Source: Psychrobacter sanguinis
Lineage (GTDB): Bacteria; Pseudomonadota; Gammaproteobacteria; Pseudomonadales; Moraxellaceae
DNA: 64,000 nucleotides
NCBI RefSeq assembly: GCF_020736705.1
Contig: NZ_CP085990.1
Coordinates: forward strand, 2,232,001-2,296,000
Direction: 5' to 3'
The notes under the pieces were generated by a model. That model did no database searches. It saw nothing but the letters and a program-made list of their open reading frames with translations, and was not told the origin of the DNA. Position 1 is the stretch's first letter, and each line of letters opens with the position of its first letter. Positions 54,424 to 63,826 of this stretch are shown in pieces. Made by a program: the position numbers and the translations under genes.

Positions 54424-55542
54424 ATGACAAAAAGAACCAGCGACAAATCTAGCCTTATTAAAGTGAATACTGCTACTGTTATTGCCGTATTGGCCTTGCA
54501 TATAGGTATTGCAGCGGCATTAACTCATATGCAAATGCCAGAGCAAATAGTAGAAAAACCAGAAGAAATAAAGCCGGTGGAAATACAGTTATTATCATTA
54601 GAAGAAACGCCTGAACCTATACCAAAAGCTGAGCTGCCAAAAGAAGTAGAACAACCTACTCCGGTACCACAGCCAGTGCTAGCTTCTGAGCAACCAACAA
54701 ACAGTGAGACTAAGCCACAAACTAAACCTCAAAATGAGCCCAAACCTGAACCACCCCCTAAGCCAAAATCTGAAGACCCTAAACCTCAAACTAAATCCGA
54801 GTCACACGCTGAGCCTGAGCCATTGGATAAACCTCAACCGCCCAATAAACCTGATCCAGAACCGCAGCTCATCAAGGATATCGAGTCTCAGACAAAACCT
54901 GTTCCTGAATCAAAAGTTGAGCCAGTCGTTGAGCCAGAAACTCTTACTACAAAAGATTTGACACCAATTATCGATAGCAATGAACATCAGCGTTTGATTG
55001 AACAGATGGTCCGAGAAAAAGCCGCTCAAGAAAAAGCCGCTCAAGAAAAAGCCGCTCAAGAAAAAGCCGCTCAAGAGAAAGCAGCACAAGAGAAAGCAGC
55101 ACAAGAGAAAGCAGCACAAGAGAAAGCAGCACAAGAGAAAGCAGCACAAGAGAAAGCGGCACAAGAAAAAGCGGCACAAGAAAAAGCGGCACAAGAAAAA
55201 GCGGCACAAGAAAAAGCGGCACAAGAAAAAGCGGCTGCCAATAACACACCAAAGAGCTTCTCAGAGAGTCAAGCCCGCTGGAAGCGAAAGCCAAAACTTA
55301 TATTGCCGCAGCAGGTAGACAGAAGAGCTCGGTTAGGCGAGATATTTAGTCTTACTTTAGAAGTGATAGTGGATAAACAAGGCAATGTCACTAAGGTTAC
55401 AGTGACGAAATCTTCAGGCAATCAAATTGTGGATAATGCCACCGTTACAGAAGTAAAAAGAAGTAAGCTGCATCCTTTTACAGAAGATAATCTGCCCGTC
55501 GTTGGTAAGATTATTCTGCCTGTTGAATACGTCAAAAAATAA
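54424..55542 (+). CDS. tonB: TonB energy transducer with an EKAAQ repeat spacer
   Basis: A 372-aa protein that carries proton-motive energy from ExbBD to outer-membrane receptors. It has an N-terminal membrane anchor ([19 protein letters not shown]), then a Pro/Lys/Glu-rich periplasmic part (about residues 40-175 with [17 protein letters not shown]), and then a 74-residue repeat tract (EKAAQ)14-EKAA at about 198-271. The conserved TonB C-terminal domain follows ([20 protein letters not shown], ending [11 protein letters not shown]). The repeat should form a long charged helix that lengthens the spacer across the periplasm. First gene of tonB-exbB-exbD; a Fur-like box lies upstream. No good ribosome-binding site was seen. 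Confidence 0.93.
   Translation: MTKRTSDKSSLIKVNTATVIAVLALHIGIAAALTHMQMPEQIVEKPEEIKPVEIQLLSLEETPEPIPKAELPKEVEQPTPVPQPVLASEQPTNSETKPQTKPQNEPKPEPPPKPKSEDPKPQTKSESHAEPEPLDKPQPPNKPDPEPQLIKDIESQTKPVPESKVEPVVEPETLTTKDLTPIIDSNEHQRLIEQMVREKAAQEKAAQEKAAQEKAAQEKAAQEKAAQEKAAQEKAAQEKAAQEKAAQEKAAQEKAAQEKAAQEKAAQEKAAANNTPKSFSESQARWKRKPKLILPQQVDRRARLGEIFSLTLEVIVDKQGNVTKVTVTKSSGNQIVDNATVTEVKRSKLHPFTEDNLPVVGKIILPVEYVKK
55015..55236 (+). repeat. 15-bp tandem repeat coding for EKAAQ in tonB
   Basis: Fourteen full units plus a twelve-base partial. Three nucleotide sub-types occur in order: GAAAAAGCCGCTCAA, then GAGAAAGCAGCACAA, then GAAAAAGCGGCACAA. The blocks indicate stepwise local expansion. Because the unit is five codons long, copy-number changes keep the frame. 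Confidence 0.97.
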
Positions 55543-55655
55543 AGACAAGTTTTTAGAAAGTAGCAAATTAGAACCTAGCAAATTGGGATGAGCCTATTTT
55601 ATTTAGAGTCATTCGTTAAAGAGAGATAACCCCCAAATATTAGTAAGGATTTAAC

Positions 55656-56309
55656 ATGGATTTTGCAGCCTACTGGCAATATACCGATGTTGTTACCAAA
55701 TTTTTGTTTTTTAGCCTTTTGGCATTGTCTATTGCCTCTTGGATTACAGGGCTACTGCGTCTTTATCAAAGCAGTCAGCTCAAGGACAAAGTTGCTTCTG
55801 GCTTAGAACAAGCGGTAGGCGCTGAGTCAAAAAATATCGCATCTTTGCAAAGCGCTGAACGTAAGACGGTGGTAGAACAGGTATTGTTAAAAGAGATTGG
55901 TCGCTATCGGTTTGAAAGTGAAAAAGGGTTAGCGATATTAGGCACTACTGCCGCCATTGCCCCTTTTATAGGTCTGTTTGGGACAGTATGGGGTATTTTT
56001 CATGCGTTACATAGTATTGGAGAGTCAGGTCAGGCAGGGTTGAGTCAAGTCGCAGGTCCTGTGGGAGAGGCGTTAATCATGACGGGATTGGGTTTGGCGG
56101 TGGCCATTCCTGCGGTTATTTTCTATAACATTGCAGTGCGTATCAATCGCAAAACCTTATTCATTGCCAACGATACTGCCTATGGATTATTGGCTGCAAC
56201 AGCGAAATCTCAAGAAACAGATTTAATGTCAACGTCGATCACACAGGCTAAAATTTCAAAAGATAACGCTTATACCAAAAGTTTAAACCCTTCTACCGCC
56301 AATCATTAA
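55656..56309 (+). CDS. exbB: ExbB, biopolymer transport proton channel subunit
   Basis: A 217-aa MotA/TolQ/ExbB inner-membrane protein that powers TonB with ExbD. Three membrane helices are at about 15-35, 98-122 and 140-168, with the conserved ATTAAIAPFIGLFGTVWGIFH-like segment (GTTAAIAPFIGLFGTVWGIF) and VGEALIMTGLGLAVAIPAVI. The C-terminal about 30 residues are hydrophilic. It lies 113 bp after tonB and 38 bp before exbD in one unit. Confidence 0.95.
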   Translation: MDFAAYWQYTDVVTKFLFFSLLALSIASWITGLLRLYQSSQLKDKVASGLEQAVGAESKNIASLQSAERKTVVEQVLLKEIGRYRFESEKGLAILGTTAAIAPFIGLFGTVWGIFHALHSIGESGQAGLSQVAGPVGEALIMTGLGLAVAIPAVIFYNIAVRINRKTLFIANDTAYGLLAATAKSQETDLMSTSITQAKISKDNAYTKSLNPSTANH

Positions 56310-56347
56310 AGACAGTCGGTAAAGACATCCCCAGATAGGAGTGTGAC

Positions 56348-56749
56348 ATGGCTTTTCAATTAGGCGATGATGATATGCAAGCCATGAATGAGATTAATCT
56401 CATTCCTTTAATTGATATCATGTTGGTATTGATGATTATATTTTTGGTTACGGCGACCGTTATGAATCCTTCAGTACCACTAGATTTGCCGCAAACCAGT
56501 GCCACAGTGCAGCAAACCCCACCGAAAGTGATTCAAATTAGTATCGATAAAGATGCCGGTATATATTGGGACGATGAACCAATAACCCTGCAGCAATTAT
56601 CAAGCCGATTGGCTGAGCAGTCGAAACAGCAGACTGAGCCTTCTATTCATTTACGCGCAGATAAGGATGCCCGTTATGAAACCGTGGCTCAAGTGTTGGC
56701 ATTGGCGAGTCAGGCCGAGATGACTAAGATTGCTTTCATTAGTGAGTGA
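56348..56749 (+). CDS. exbD: ExbD, biopolymer transport protein
   Basis: A 133-aa partner of ExbB. The single helix has NLIPLIDIMLVLMIIFLVTA with the proton-carrying Asp in LIDIMLVL. The periplasmic part has the ExbD/TolR fold with ISIDKDAGIYWDDEPIT and SIHLRADKDARYETVAQVLA. The ATG follows AGGAG. Last gene of the tonB unit, followed by a terminator. Confidence 0.95.
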   Translation: MAFQLGDDDMQAMNEINLIPLIDIMLVLMIIFLVTATVMNPSVPLDLPQTSATVQQTPPKVIQISIDKDAGIYWDDEPITLQQLSSRLAEQSKQQTEPSIHLRADKDARYETVAQVLALASQAEMTKIAFISE

Positions 56750-56801
56750 ATAGAGACGTTAATCAATAAAAAAAGTCGCCTTAAATAGAGCGACGATTAT
56801 T

Positions 56802-56837
56802 TAACCCTACTAGATCAAAGTTTAGTAGGGTTATTTT
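56802..56837 (+). terminator. Terminator of the tonB-exbBD unit
   Basis: Stem AACCCTACTA with TAGTAGGGTT around a ten-base loop, then ATTTTAT. A shorter GTCGC/GCGAC hairpin lies just before it (about 56775-56794). Confidence 0.7.
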
Positions 56838-56949
56838 ATGGCGATATCTCAATATTCTCGCTAAGACTACTAGAGTATTACTGAAACACGGTTGCCTTGT
56901 CCCTCGTTTGTCTGCCTATAACTATAGTTAACTGAAGATTGAATAATTT

Positions 56950-58281
56950 ATGTCAGTAAAAATACGTCAAGTTTGTTTTTGGATTCATCGCTATAGCGGG
57001 TTAACGATGGCTGTATTCTTATTTATAGCCGGTATTACGGGAGCCTTACTGGCGTTTCATGAAGAATTAGATGATTGGTTCAATCATAAGTTAGTCTATG
57101 TAGAGATAGAAAATCGGCCGCAACTACCTATCTCCACCTTGCATGATAAAGTGATTAAAACCTATCCAAAGTATAAATTTTCTAGTATGCCTGTGACATT
57201 ACAACCCAATAAATCAGTAGTATTCGAGGTGGATAGGGTCAGAAAACAGCAGCCAGATGATAAAAATATCGCGCTCTTTCAAGAAGTTTATGTTAACCCT
57301 TATACTGCAGAAATTATTGGCATCCGTGATAAAGAAGCATGGGCTTGGAACAATACCATGTGGAAAGTATTTTGGTTGCACCGAGAGCTGTTACTAGGAC
57401 AAACAGGCAAGCTAATACTAGGCGTTGTCGCCTTGGTATGGACCTTGAATTGTTTCATTGGGTTTTATTTAACCCTACCACGTATTATTAAAACTAAAAA
57501 AGGCAATAACGGCAATAAAAGCAGCGTGAAAAGAGCATCATTGTTGAAACGCTGGCTACCGGCATGGAAGATACGCCGAAAGACTAACTTTTTTAAGCTA
57601 AATTATGATGTACATCAAGCGTTTGGGCTTTGGCTCTGGATGATACTATTTGTGATTGCTTGGTCGAGTGTGGGCTTTAACTTAAACTCAGTTTATCAAC
57701 CTGTGATGCAGACGGTAGTGGGTCTGCAACCTTTTGAACAAGACAATAAAAATCAATCGAAACCTGGACAAGACAATCAGCCAACTATAAATAGTTCCAG
57801 GAAATCGAATAATGAAACAACGCCAATCAAAATAACCAAAGCACAGAGTATCGATTATCTTTTGGCTCAGGCCGATAAAGTAAGTGCTGACCAAGGGTTA
57901 AAGGTCGAACAAGCACTTGGTTTACGCTGGATAGAGGAAGATAAACAATGGCAAATGCGCTTTAAGACCAATAAAGATATAGGAACCAAAGTTGGGGCCT
58001 CTTCAGTGACGATAGATGCCATAACCGGAAAAGTGGAGAGAACCCATTTCGGTCATCAAAGTCTCATCAGCAATAAGATAAATGAATGGCTGATGAGTCT
58101 GCATATGGGGCATATAGGTATAGGCTTAGTACATACTCTTTATCAAGTATTTCTGTCGATAATTGGTATGGCAGTGTCGACGCTATCTTTCACAGGTGTT
58201 TATCTATGGTGGCGAGGCAGGAAAGTACGTCAGCGTAATGCACTCAGAAGTATTCAAGACACAAATAAGCGTCCACTTTGA
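56950..58281 (+). CDS. PepSY-associated transmembrane protein (PiuB-like)
   Basis: A 443-aa inner-membrane protein of the PepSY_TM family, members of which are often near siderophore uptake genes. There are four main helices: near 12-34 (SGLTMAVFLFIAGITGALLA, preceded by HR), about 150-175, about 222-245 (FGLWLWMILFVIAWSSVGFN) and 385-420. Conserved histidines are FWIHRYSG, FWLHRELLLG, YDVHQAFGLW and SLHMGHIGIG, likely haem ligands of a ferric reductase-like protein. The Gln/Lys/Asn-rich loop at about 262-300 is less conserved. In the present neighbourhood it would reduce iron or help siderophore uptake, but that is inference. The ribosome-binding site is weak. Confidence 0.82.
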   Translation: MSVKIRQVCFWIHRYSGLTMAVFLFIAGITGALLAFHEELDDWFNHKLVYVEIENRPQLPISTLHDKVIKTYPKYKFSSMPVTLQPNKSVVFEVDRVRKQQPDDKNIALFQEVYVNPYTAEIIGIRDKEAWAWNNTMWKVFWLHRELLLGQTGKLILGVVALVWTLNCFIGFYLTLPRIIKTKKGNNGNKSSVKRASLLKRWLPAWKIRRKTNFFKLNYDVHQAFGLWLWMILFVIAWSSVGFNLNSVYQPVMQTVVGLQPFEQDNKNQSKPGQDNQPTINSSRKSNNETTPIKITKAQSIDYLLAQADKVSADQGLKVEQALGLRWIEEDKQWQMRFKTNKDIGTKVGASSVTIDAITGKVERTHFGHQSLISNKINEWLMSLHMGHIGIGLVHTLYQVFLSIIGMAVSTLSFTGVYLWWRGRKVRQRNALRSIQDTNKRPL

Positions 58282-58399
58282 GTATCGTAAGTTTCGATAT
58301 TCTTTTGATTAACCGCTTTAACTATCTGTTTTAATCTATGTCCTCAATTGCCTTTTTAATTAACTATCAACACTGACAATTAAAAGCTGCCAAAATTTA

Positions 58400-58433
58400 A
58401 AAGCTACGGTTATGTCAATATAACCGTAGCTTT
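58400..58433. terminator. Bidirectional terminator
   Basis: A 14-bp perfect stem (AAAGCTACGGTTAT with ATAACCGTAGCTTT) around a six-base loop, between the convergent PepSY and siderophore-interacting protein genes. Confidence 0.85.
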
Positions 58434-58491
58434 ATTCACTTTTATGAGCCTATCTATAAAGAATAATATATAGAAAGTTAAGAGTGACAAA

Positions 58492-59733
58492 CTATTCCTT
58501 ACGCCAATAGCCTTTAATAACCATATCGGTACGATCTAATTTCAATCTTTGTTTCAGTAAAGCCTTCAAAGCTTTGCTAGTGTTGACCTCTATAGCGCCC
58601 CAAACCTTTTCAATAACAATTGGATGCTGTGCCAGATAGTCCTCTATTGTACTGTCAATAAGCTGAGCTAGAGGTTGACCTTGATCCATATCGCCAATAA
58701 CTAAAGGCAATATTTCTAGCCTATCGTCTATTAATTCATTGACCTCTCTATGTTGTAAATACTCTTGATCAGACGCCTGTTGGGTAATATAAATAATCAA
58801 AGGCGGTACGGGGTTTTGCCAAAGCTCAAGTAGTCTGACAACCGTGGGTATCGAAGTTTCATCCGCTATCAATAACGCTTGGCCTTGGTTTAAATGCGTT
58901 ACTTTTTCAGGTACTTCTCGCATAGTCTTAACTGTCTTTTGCGAGTTAGCAGCAGCCAACCATTGTGCTCCTAAGGTTTCTCCGTGCAAAAAAACATCAA
59001 TCCAAGCTTGGTTCTGTCCGGTTTGCGGGTCAAGTATGGCTTTACGCAATGTGTAGTAACGATGCAGTCGTTTGGAATTGATAGTGGTGGAACCTGATTG
59101 GTCATTGCCATGACTATTACCGCCGTCATCACTATTACTGCTGACATTGCCATTACCATTGTCGATGCTAAAAGGGTAATTGTGCTCTATATCAAATAAA
59201 TAAGCATAACCAGGTTCTGTAACAGGAAGAGACTGACTAGAGACTGCATTATCTTGAGGCAACGTCAGTACCAAGCGATACATATTCTCAGTGACCGCAA
59301 AGCCTTGCTCAACATGGAACAATTGCTCTGTCAGTTTAATGCTCTTTTTATGAAGTTTTTTGTCGGCTTGCTGCTTTAATAAAATGTACTGATATTGCAG
59401 ATCTTCGATATCCGATAAAGGGGTAGGAAACCTCATAAAGTAAGTGGCGTTCTGCGATTCGCTTTGAGTAGTAGGCGGAGCTAGTTCGGAAACTTGTAAG
59501 CTAATCCCTTCGCTATAAATATCTAATAATTTTATATCATGATGCTTGCTACATACGTTACTAAGCAGGGAAAAGGCTTTGATAAACCCCATCAAATCTT
59601 CAAAATGCTCTTCATTCATATGCTCAATTATGCGGTGCTTGTGCTCACTGTTCAGAACAGTAAATTGTGAATCAAAGCGGTAAGGCTCAACTTGTTGTAA
59701 TACAGGATTGGTCATACCTTGTTCCCAAGTCAT
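58492..59733 (-). CDS. Siderophore-interacting FAD protein with N-terminal DUF2470
   Basis: A 413-aa cytoplasmic ferric-siderophore reductase candidate. The N-terminal DUF2470 part (about 28-110) has HRIIEHMNEEHFEDLMGFI. The FAD-binding part has LHRYYTLRKAILDPQTGQNQ with DVFLHGETLGAQWLAAA, and the SIP domain has ALLIADETSIPTVVRLLELW and ends VIKGYWRKE, as in ViuB/YqjH proteins. An insert of about 40 residues rich in Gly, Asn and Ser (about 195-220, SIDNGNGNVSSNSDDGGNSH) interrupts the FAD domain. An alternative ATG at 59715 with GGGA upstream is as likely as the one given. It is divergent from the fhu-like operon and shares its Fur box. Confidence 0.85.
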   Translation of the reverse strand: MTWEQGMTNPVLQQVEPYRFDSQFTVLNSEHKHRIIEHMNEEHFEDLMGFIKAFSLLSNVCSKHHDIKLLDIYSEGISLQVSELAPPTTQSESQNATYFMRFPTPLSDIEDLQYQYILLKQQADKKLHKKSIKLTEQLFHVEQGFAVTENMYRLVLTLPQDNAVSSQSLPVTEPGYAYLFDIEHNYPFSIDNGNGNVSSNSDDGGNSHGNDQSGSTTINSKRLHRYYTLRKAILDPQTGQNQAWIDVFLHGETLGAQWLAAANSQKTVKTMREVPEKVTHLNQGQALLIADETSIPTVVRLLELWQNPVPPLIIYITQQASDQEYLQHREVNELIDDRLEILPLVIGDMDQGQPLAQLIDSTIEDYLAQHPIVIEKVWGAIEVNTSKALKALLKQRLKLDRTDMVIKGYWRKE

Positions 59734-59755
59734 TAATAAATTGCAGAAAATAATT

Positions 59756-59774
59756 GTTAATGATAATTGTTTTC
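59756..59774. promoter_or_regulatory. Fur box between the SIP gene and the siderophore ABC operon
   Basis: TTAATGATAAT at its centre; 15 of 19 positions agree with the Fur consensus. It lies about 25-40 bp before the SIP start and 115 bp before the ATPase start, so it can serve both divergent units. Confidence 0.78.
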
Positions 59775-59887
59775 ATTAGTATTTGCTAGTAGAATTCAGC
59801 TGCTGCTATAAAATTTACGATGGCTTAAACAATCAGTGCTGTCCTAATCTAGTTAACTGTCTAAATTTAATTAAAAGTGAGTACGAT

Positions 59888-60652
59888 ATGTTGTGTGCGA
59901 ATCAAATTAGCATCGAACGTCAAGGTAATCTTCTGCTAGACAAAGTGAGCTGTGAGATAGCACCCAACCAGTTAGTAGCATTAGTCGGTCACAATGGATC
60001 AGGAAAATCCACGCTGATCAAATCACTGGCAGGTGAGATGACAATTACAGAGGGCAGTATTAGTTTAGACAATCGAAATATCGGAACTTTTGGTCACAAG
60101 CAGCTGGCACAAAAAATGGCTTATTTGCCGCAGCAACTGCCAGATGCAGCAGGTTTTACGGTACGTGAGCTGGTGATGTTGGGGCGTTATCCACATCAAA
60201 AATGGCTACAAAAGCCCACAGATTTTGATAAACAAAAAGTTCAGCAAGCTTTGCAGTTGACCCAAGTAGAGCCTTTCGCTGATCGTATTACTGCTACCTT
60301 ATCAGGGGGAGAGCGAGCAAGGGCTTGGCTAGCCATGTGCTTAGCTCAAGACACAGAGTATCTGCTGCTTGATGAGCCGTTAGCAGCATTAGACATGCAT
60401 TATCAACTGGAAATCATCCAGTTAATTCGGCGTTTGGTCGATGAGCAGGGCTTAGGGGTGGTCATGATTATTCACGATATTAACCTAGCCGCTCAATATG
60501 CAGACCACATCATAGCCTTAAAAAAAGGGCAGATTTGTCACAGTGGTAATGTCATGACTACCATGCAGCCTCCTGTGTTAAGCAACATCTTCAATGTCAA
60601 TATGAAACTGCTGGCACACCCAGATACAGGGCTACCGGTGGCAATCGTTTGA
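59888..60652 (+). CDS. Iron-siderophore ABC importer, ATP-binding protein
   Basis: A 255-aa ATPase of the FecE/FhuC/BtuD group. The ATG at 59888 (GTGAG upstream) begins MLCANQISIERQG; the longer open frame from 59783 adds Cys-rich non-family residues. Walker A is VGHNGSGKSTLIKSLAG, the Q-loop AYLPQQLP, the signature LSGGERARAWLAMCLAQ, and Walker B YLLLDEPLAALDM. First gene of a three-gene unit with the binding protein (40 bp downstream) and fused permease, and preceded by a Fur box. Confidence 0.92.
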   Translation: MLCANQISIERQGNLLLDKVSCEIAPNQLVALVGHNGSGKSTLIKSLAGEMTITEGSISLDNRNIGTFGHKQLAQKMAYLPQQLPDAAGFTVRELVMLGRYPHQKWLQKPTDFDKQKVQQALQLTQVEPFADRITATLSGGERARAWLAMCLAQDTEYLLLDEPLAALDMHYQLEIIQLIRRLVDEQGLGVVMIIHDINLAAQYADHIIALKKGQICHSGNVMTTMQPPVLSNIFNVNMKLLAHPDTGLPVAIV

Positions 60653-60692
60653 TCGTTCTCTCCTATTTTGACCACTTATAAGATCTGCTTTT

Positions 60693-61706
60693 ATGTCTCT
60701 TAATTCGAAGAATAACCTGTCTATTCTCAACGCTAACGCTATGGCCAATCATCAGTTAGTAATTTTAATGTTGCTATTGATGACATTAAGTTTAAGCGCT
60801 TGTGATCAATCCCAAGTGCAACAAAACAATACCGATCAAACCAAACTTGAGCAAATCGACTCTCAATCATTAGTAGACGCCTCAAAACAATCTAGCTTAA
60901 AGGTGGTATCACCGGATTGGGGTAATGCCGCCACTCTTGTCGCCATGGGCTATCCTCCATTAGCGACCGGTGATATTAGAGTCTGGGATCAATGGGTAGG
61001 CGAACCTAAATTACCCAATACGGTGGTAGATCTTGGCATCCGCTATCAGCCCAATACGGAATTGGTTGCTCAGTTACCGGTAGATATGGTGGTTGATAAC
61101 GCTTTCTATCAACATGCGCGTAGCATTTATGGAAATAACGTGCCGGCCGAATCGGTATCATTTATTGCTAAAGATAAAATTGCCAACTGGTCGGACTACA
61201 GTGAACCCACACGTCAATTGGGCAAAATCATAAACCATCCACAGATGGCTGAGGCCTATATCAACAACAGTAAAGCTGAAATTGCTCAAGCTAGGAAGAA
61301 ATTTAACCAACGCTATCCGCAGGCTAAGGAATTTGCCGTAGTACAATTTATTGATGCCAATAATCTACGAATGTATGCCAGTAACAGTCTATTTCAGCCC
61401 GCACTTGGCCAAATGGGTAAAAAACTTGTTTCCAAGGCAGAGGGTAATGGATGGGGGTTTGTGCAGATTACTATGGCAGACTTGGCTCGTCTTGATAAGG
61501 ACGTTTGTTTGTTAGTGATAAATCCGCTTAGCTCGATAACCCGTTCAGAGATTGAAAAAAGTTTAATTTGGCAACGTTTGGATTATGGCAACACCCGCTG
61601 TTATGGCGAGCTACCTCCGGTTTGGATTTATGGGGGCATGGCCTCTTTAGTCACCTTAGCCAACAACCTAGCTGACGTTAATTTAAGCGGTGGAGTAGCT
61701 CAATGA
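60693..61706 (+). CDS. Iron-siderophore ABC importer, binding lipoprotein
   Basis: A 337-aa FhuD/FecB-type substrate-binding protein. An N-terminal lipoprotein signal is visible (VILMLLLMTLSLSA-C), so the protein is anchored to the membrane. About 16 hydrophilic residues before it suggest that the second Met (60741) could be the real start, although neither has a strong ribosome-binding site. The periplasmic-binding part has VVSPDWGNAATLVAMGYPPL, then VVDLGIRYQPNTELVAQLPV and AEAYINNSKAEIAQARKKFN. It overlaps the permease gene by four bases (ATGA). Confidence 0.88.
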   Translation: MSLNSKNNLSILNANAMANHQLVILMLLLMTLSLSACDQSQVQQNNTDQTKLEQIDSQSLVDASKQSSLKVVSPDWGNAATLVAMGYPPLATGDIRVWDQWVGEPKLPNTVVDLGIRYQPNTELVAQLPVDMVVDNAFYQHARSIYGNNVPAESVSFIAKDKIANWSDYSEPTRQLGKIINHPQMAEAYINNSKAEIAQARKKFNQRYPQAKEFAVVQFIDANNLRMYASNSLFQPALGQMGKKLVSKAEGNGWGFVQITMADLARLDKDVCLLVINPLSSITRSEIEKSLIWQRLDYGNTRCYGELPPVWIYGGMASLVTLANNLADVNLSGGVAQ

Positions 61707-63742
61707 AAACGACCTCTTATTCTAATTCATCTGAATCAAGTCTGACTACTCAAATAAAAGCAGACAAGTCCACTTTAATAACTTGGCTAGTCGTTAGTGG
61801 GTTGCTTTTATTGCTATGCGGCTGGAGCAGTCACAGCTTAATTGAGCAACAGTGGTCATTACCATGGCGTAAGCTGCTGACACCCAGCCAGCAATTAGAC
61901 ATTGTTGATATGGCCATACAATTAAAGTTATTGGCCACCAGCAGTGTGGCATTAACGGCGGGCGGTCTGCTCGGGGTAGTCAGTATACTATTGCAACAAT
62001 TGGTCAAAAATCCTTTGGCCTCTGATACCACGTTAGGTGTCGGGGTTGGGGCACAATTGGCCATATTGTTAGTGACGTTGTTTGTGCCCAGTTTGGCCAT
62101 TCATGGCGGGTTTTTTGTGGCGTTTGTCGGAGCTTTGCTGAGCATGAGTTTGGTATTTTTGCTGGCTACGCCAAGTCGATTTAACCCGCTTATCTTGATA
62201 CTGGCTGGGTTGGTGGTCAATATTTTATTGTCTGCTGTCGCTGCTGTATTGGTGTTGTTCTTTACCGAGCGTAGCGTGGGCATGATGTCATGGGCTGCTG
62301 GATTTTTGACCCAAAGTAGTTGGTCTGCCTCCATAACGCTGGCGGTGGCTACCGCAATCTTGGGCCTCATTAGCTTGTTTTTACTAAAGCCTCTTACCTT
62401 GATGAGCCTTGATGATGCTCAGGCCAAAAGATTGGGTGTGCCCATTAATGTTATTCGAGCAATTGTGGTATTGATAGCTGCGGTAGTCACTGCTTTGGTG
62501 GTCAGTGAAGTGGGTCTTATCGGCTTTATTGGTTTGGGAGCAGCCAGCTTGGTCAACGCCTTAGGCATTCATCATATTGGTAAAAGATTGGTTGCCGCTT
62601 TTGGTTTTGGTGCTCTTATATTGTGGTTGACCAGCAATATTGTTTTATTGCTTGAGCCGGTATTAGGAATGATTATTCCGGCTGGGACGATGACAGGTAT
62701 TCTTGGTGCCCCCTTGATTATTTGGCTGATTTTGCAAAGACGACGCCAAAGTATTGAAGTCGTCACGCCAATGATAGTAAGAACACCAAGCCAAGTTAAC
62801 TTTTGGTATTGGGGTCTAGGGTTGGCCTTACTTACCGCTATGGCAAATTTATTGGTACAGGATATTGACGGATGGGGATTAAGTACTGAATGGGCATTGA
62901 CCGCTCAATATCGATTACCGCGTAGTTTAAGTGCAGCGGCCACAGGGGTGATGCTCGCCACTGCCGGGGTATTATTACAGACTTTAACTCGCAACCCTAT
63001 GGCCAGTCCTGAAGTTCTGGGGGTGAGTTCGGGCGCTGCCCTTGGAGTAGTACTGGGATTTTTATTCTTGCCAAGTTTGGGCATAGCAGCCGGGGCAGGT
63101 AGCTTACTGCTCACCGGACTATTGGGTGCGAGTGCAGTATTAATACTGATTATTTGGCTGGCAAGGCGGGTCAGTTCTGGTTATCTGCTATTGGTGGGTA
63201 TTGGTATTGCGGCCATGATGGATGGGGTGATGCACTTAGTGAAACTCTCTGGTGATCCAAGTTTACAAGCAATGCTGAGCTGGTTATCAGGTACGACGTA
63301 TAGTACCGAGCCTGCCACCGTTTGGTATCTGATGGCTATCGCAGCACTGTTATACACATTAAGCTTAGTGATGATTAAGCCACTGCGGGTTATGGGCTTA
63401 GCTCCTTCGGTAGCGCGTAACTTGGGGGTGGCAGTTAATTGGGTGACTTTAGCCATATTGGTACTGGTAGCGGCCTTGAGTACCGCAAGCACTTTGGCGG
63501 TCGGACCTCTAAGCTTTGTGGGACTAATGGTACCTCACTTGGCGACTTCAATCGGTGCAGTCAAACTTGAACGTCAATTACCGATGGCGGCCCTTATGGG
63601 GGCTGGGGTAATGGTAGTGGCAGATTGGATTGGCCGTTATGTGATATTTCCTTATGAGTTACCTGCTGGCACAGTGGCAGCGCTGATTGGTGGTGGCTAT
63701 TTCTTATGGCTAATCCGACGTATTCCTGCCGCACATCGTTAA
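61703..63742 (+). CDS. Fused iron-siderophore ABC permease (FhuB type)
   Basis: A 679-aa inner-membrane protein made of two FecCD permease halves joined end to end, as in FhuB (about 660 aa); other iron importers use two separate subunits. The first half has LTAGGLLGVVSILLQQLVKN and PLASDTTLGVGVGAQL; the second repeats the motif with LPRSLSAAATGVMLATAGVL and NPMASPEVLGVSSGAALG. Each half ends in a GxxxPHxxR-like region (first half less clear; second LSFVGLMVPHLATSIGAV). About 18-20 helices are expected. Substrate is probably a hydroxamate-type siderophore by analogy with FhuCDB, but that is inference. Confidence 0.93.
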   Translation: MKTTSYSNSSESSLTTQIKADKSTLITWLVVSGLLLLLCGWSSHSLIEQQWSLPWRKLLTPSQQLDIVDMAIQLKLLATSSVALTAGGLLGVVSILLQQLVKNPLASDTTLGVGVGAQLAILLVTLFVPSLAIHGGFFVAFVGALLSMSLVFLLATPSRFNPLILILAGLVVNILLSAVAAVLVLFFTERSVGMMSWAAGFLTQSSWSASITLAVATAILGLISLFLLKPLTLMSLDDAQAKRLGVPINVIRAIVVLIAAVVTALVVSEVGLIGFIGLGAASLVNALGIHHIGKRLVAAFGFGALILWLTSNIVLLLEPVLGMIIPAGTMTGILGAPLIIWLILQRRRQSIEVVTPMIVRTPSQVNFWYWGLGLALLTAMANLLVQDIDGWGLSTEWALTAQYRLPRSLSAAATGVMLATAGVLLQTLTRNPMASPEVLGVSSGAALGVVLGFLFLPSLGIAAGAGSLLLTGLLGASAVLILIIWLARRVSSGYLLLVGIGIAAMMDGVMHLVKLSGDPSLQAMLSWLSGTTYSTEPATVWYLMAIAALLYTLSLVMIKPLRVMGLAPSVARNLGVAVNWVTLAILVLVAALSTASTLAVGPLSFVGLMVPHLATSIGAVKLERQLPMAALMGAGVMVVADWIGRYVIFPYELPAGTVAALIGGGYFLWLIRRIPAAHR

Positions 63743-63826
63743 TAGTCACTATTTGATGAGTAATAATAAGCATAAAAATTGTTAGTAAAGAAAAAACTAA
63801 TATTAAAATAATAAAAACATTTAAAT

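Noticed and set aside
54910..55318. Three long overlapping frames, two on the minus strand and one on the plus strand, over the tonB repeat (Cys/Phe/Leu-rich or Lys-rich)
   Set aside because: They are by-products of the 15-bp repeat, which contains no stop in any frame. The EKAAQ frame is continuous with the TonB domains.
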